This document shows, one piece after another, positions 63,422-64,000 of a stretch of DNA of 64,000 nucleotides (its first letter is position 1; each line of letters begins with the position of its first letter). Source of the DNA: Sinisalibacter lacisalsi. GTDB taxonomy: Bacteria > Pseudomonadota > Alphaproteobacteria > Rhodobacterales > Rhodobacteraceae. Location: contig NZ_BMGI01000004.1 of the NCBI RefSeq assembly GCF_014640115.1, positions 290,941-354,940 on the forward strand, written 5' to 3'. Made by a program: the position numbers and the translations under genes. Under the pieces are notes generated by a model, which was not told the origin of the DNA, searched no databases, and worked only from the letters and a program-made list of their open reading frames with translations.

Positions 63422-64000
63422 CATGGGAACCGCGAGAAAAAGCTCCAGGCGGCTGAGGCGCCGTCGATCTCGCGCGTCGTCTTGCCGATCACCTGCGAGA
63501 ACGGCAGGAGCGGTCCGCCGAGCGGCCAGCGGTGTCCCATGCCCTCGACATTGTAGCCCTCGACCGCGCCAACCGCGCAATCATACCAGGCCTGCCGCGT
63601 CACCACCGTGCCGTCGTCGACGGCGTCCCAGCTGCGCGTCTCGCCAGGGCCTTCGCAGCCCTTGATCAGGCGGAAGAACTCCACGCTGCGGTCGTGCCCC
63701 ATCAGGTCCATCGTCGCGCCGGGGCCGGAGACGATCGCGCCGCCCTCGATCGGCACGACCCAATCCTCGCTGCCGTGGATCAGCAACACCCCGTCCGGCG
63801 GGTGGCGGGCGCAATCCTCGGCCAGCCCTTCGGGCAGCGCCATCGCCACCGATCCGACCGCTCGGATCAGCCCGGGGTTCTTGCAGGCGAGCGCGAAGCT
63901 CATGATGCCGCCTTGCGAAAACCCGGCGGCGAATATCCGGTCGGGGTCGATCTCGACCCGCGCGCGCACGGTTTCGATCACCCGTTCGAGAAAGGCGATG
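63421..64000 (-). CDS. PHB-depolymerase-family esterase (N-terminus outside window)
   Basis: About 193 residues of an alpha/beta hydrolase of the LpqC/Esterase_PHB family. The nucleophile elbow is AAGFSQGGIMSFALAC (GFSQGG), the Asp region is GVLLIHGSEDWVVPIEGG, and the His is in VEGMGHRWPLGGP. KGCEGPGETRSWD is the usual insert. The frame stays open to the window end, so the true start is beyond 64000; the GTG at 63979-63981 is internal. Whether it acts on polyester, feruloyl esters or other substrates cannot be told. Confidence 0.88.
   Translation of the reverse strand, partial: IAFLERVIETVRARVEIDPDRIFAAGFSQGGIMSFALACKNPGLIRAVGSVAMALPEGLAEDCARHPPDGVLLIHGSEDWVVPIEGGAIVSGPGATMDLMGHDRSVEFFRLIKGCEGPGETRSWDAVDDGTVVTRQAWYDCAVGAVEGYNVEGMGHRWPLGGPLLPFSQVIGKTTREIDGASAAWSFFSRFP

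Overview
The window is very GC-rich DNA from an alphaproteobacterium, almost certainly a member of the Rhodobacterales (Roseobacter/Rhodobacter relatives). This rests on gene order and family content: rpsF-rpsR-rplI followed by fabD-fabG-acpP, yajC-secD-secF followed by an Mth938-type gene and ccmABCDG, pepA-holC, surA-pdxA-rsmA, small Hint-domain and FkbM proteins, short intergenic elements of the AAATACCTCGGGG type, and infC with a non-canonical start codon. Nothing looks like a plasmid backbone, prophage, transposase or CRISPR array. Most of the window is chromosomal housekeeping DNA with a few accessory blocks.

Layout. 1-6060: a truncated gene, then the amino-sugar operon glmU-glmS-alkD on the minus strand, facing a phosphoglycolate-phosphatase-like gene and a DegT-type sugar aminotransferase. 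6146-8545: ppsA, with an FNR-type box upstream. 8692-14460: a five-gene minus-strand operon of three related glycosyltransferases (one fused to a degenerate sulfotransferase-like domain), a sulfotransferase and an FkbM methyltransferase, probably for a decorated surface glycan. 14679-23308: a complete form II (AYRGAGR) carbon-monoxide-dehydrogenase-like molybdenum hydroxylase locus. It holds the maturation genes coxD-coxE-xdhC-molybdopterin-binding gene, then the structural genes coxS-L-M, with a small secreted protein inserted between coxS and coxL. 23435-28826: stress-like membrane protein, Sel1-repeat protein, Ala/Asp-rich anchored protein, infC, fpr with a divergent AsnC-type regulator, and a Hint protein. 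28977-34231: tRNA-Leu(UAG), tig, a lytic transglycosylase, a P450 and the S6-S18-L9 operon. 34339-39227: fabD, fabG, acpP, a rhodanese-HigA fusion and a fatty-acid desaturase. 39362-42120: serS and a membrane pentapeptide-repeat protein. 42244-49812: yajC-secDF, a TauE-type permease, a methyltransferase, and the cytochrome c maturation genes ccmABCDG. 49912-64000: tyrS/anmK, surA-pdxA-rsmA, pepA-holC, an aspartic protease, MarC, an NSS transporter, an ABC-F ATPase, ndk and the end of a PHB-depolymerase-type esterase.

How the parts fit. GlmS and GlmU make UDP-GlcNAc, and together with the nearby DegT aminotransferase and the GT/sulfotransferase operon they could feed one cell-surface glycan pathway (inference). 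The cox-like locus carries the large, medium and small subunits and most maturation factors, in two transcription units separated by an AT-rich, palindrome-containing control region. Its substrate cannot be read from the sequence. The most unusual items are the secreted protein and 13-bp stem-loop inside coxS-coxL, the three-paralogue GT/sulfotransferase operon with its fusion protein, the rhodanese-HigA fusion, the GGAAC-N3-GTTCC palindromes shared by two regulatory regions, and pepA lying directly opposite surA with no lptF, lptG or lptD between them.
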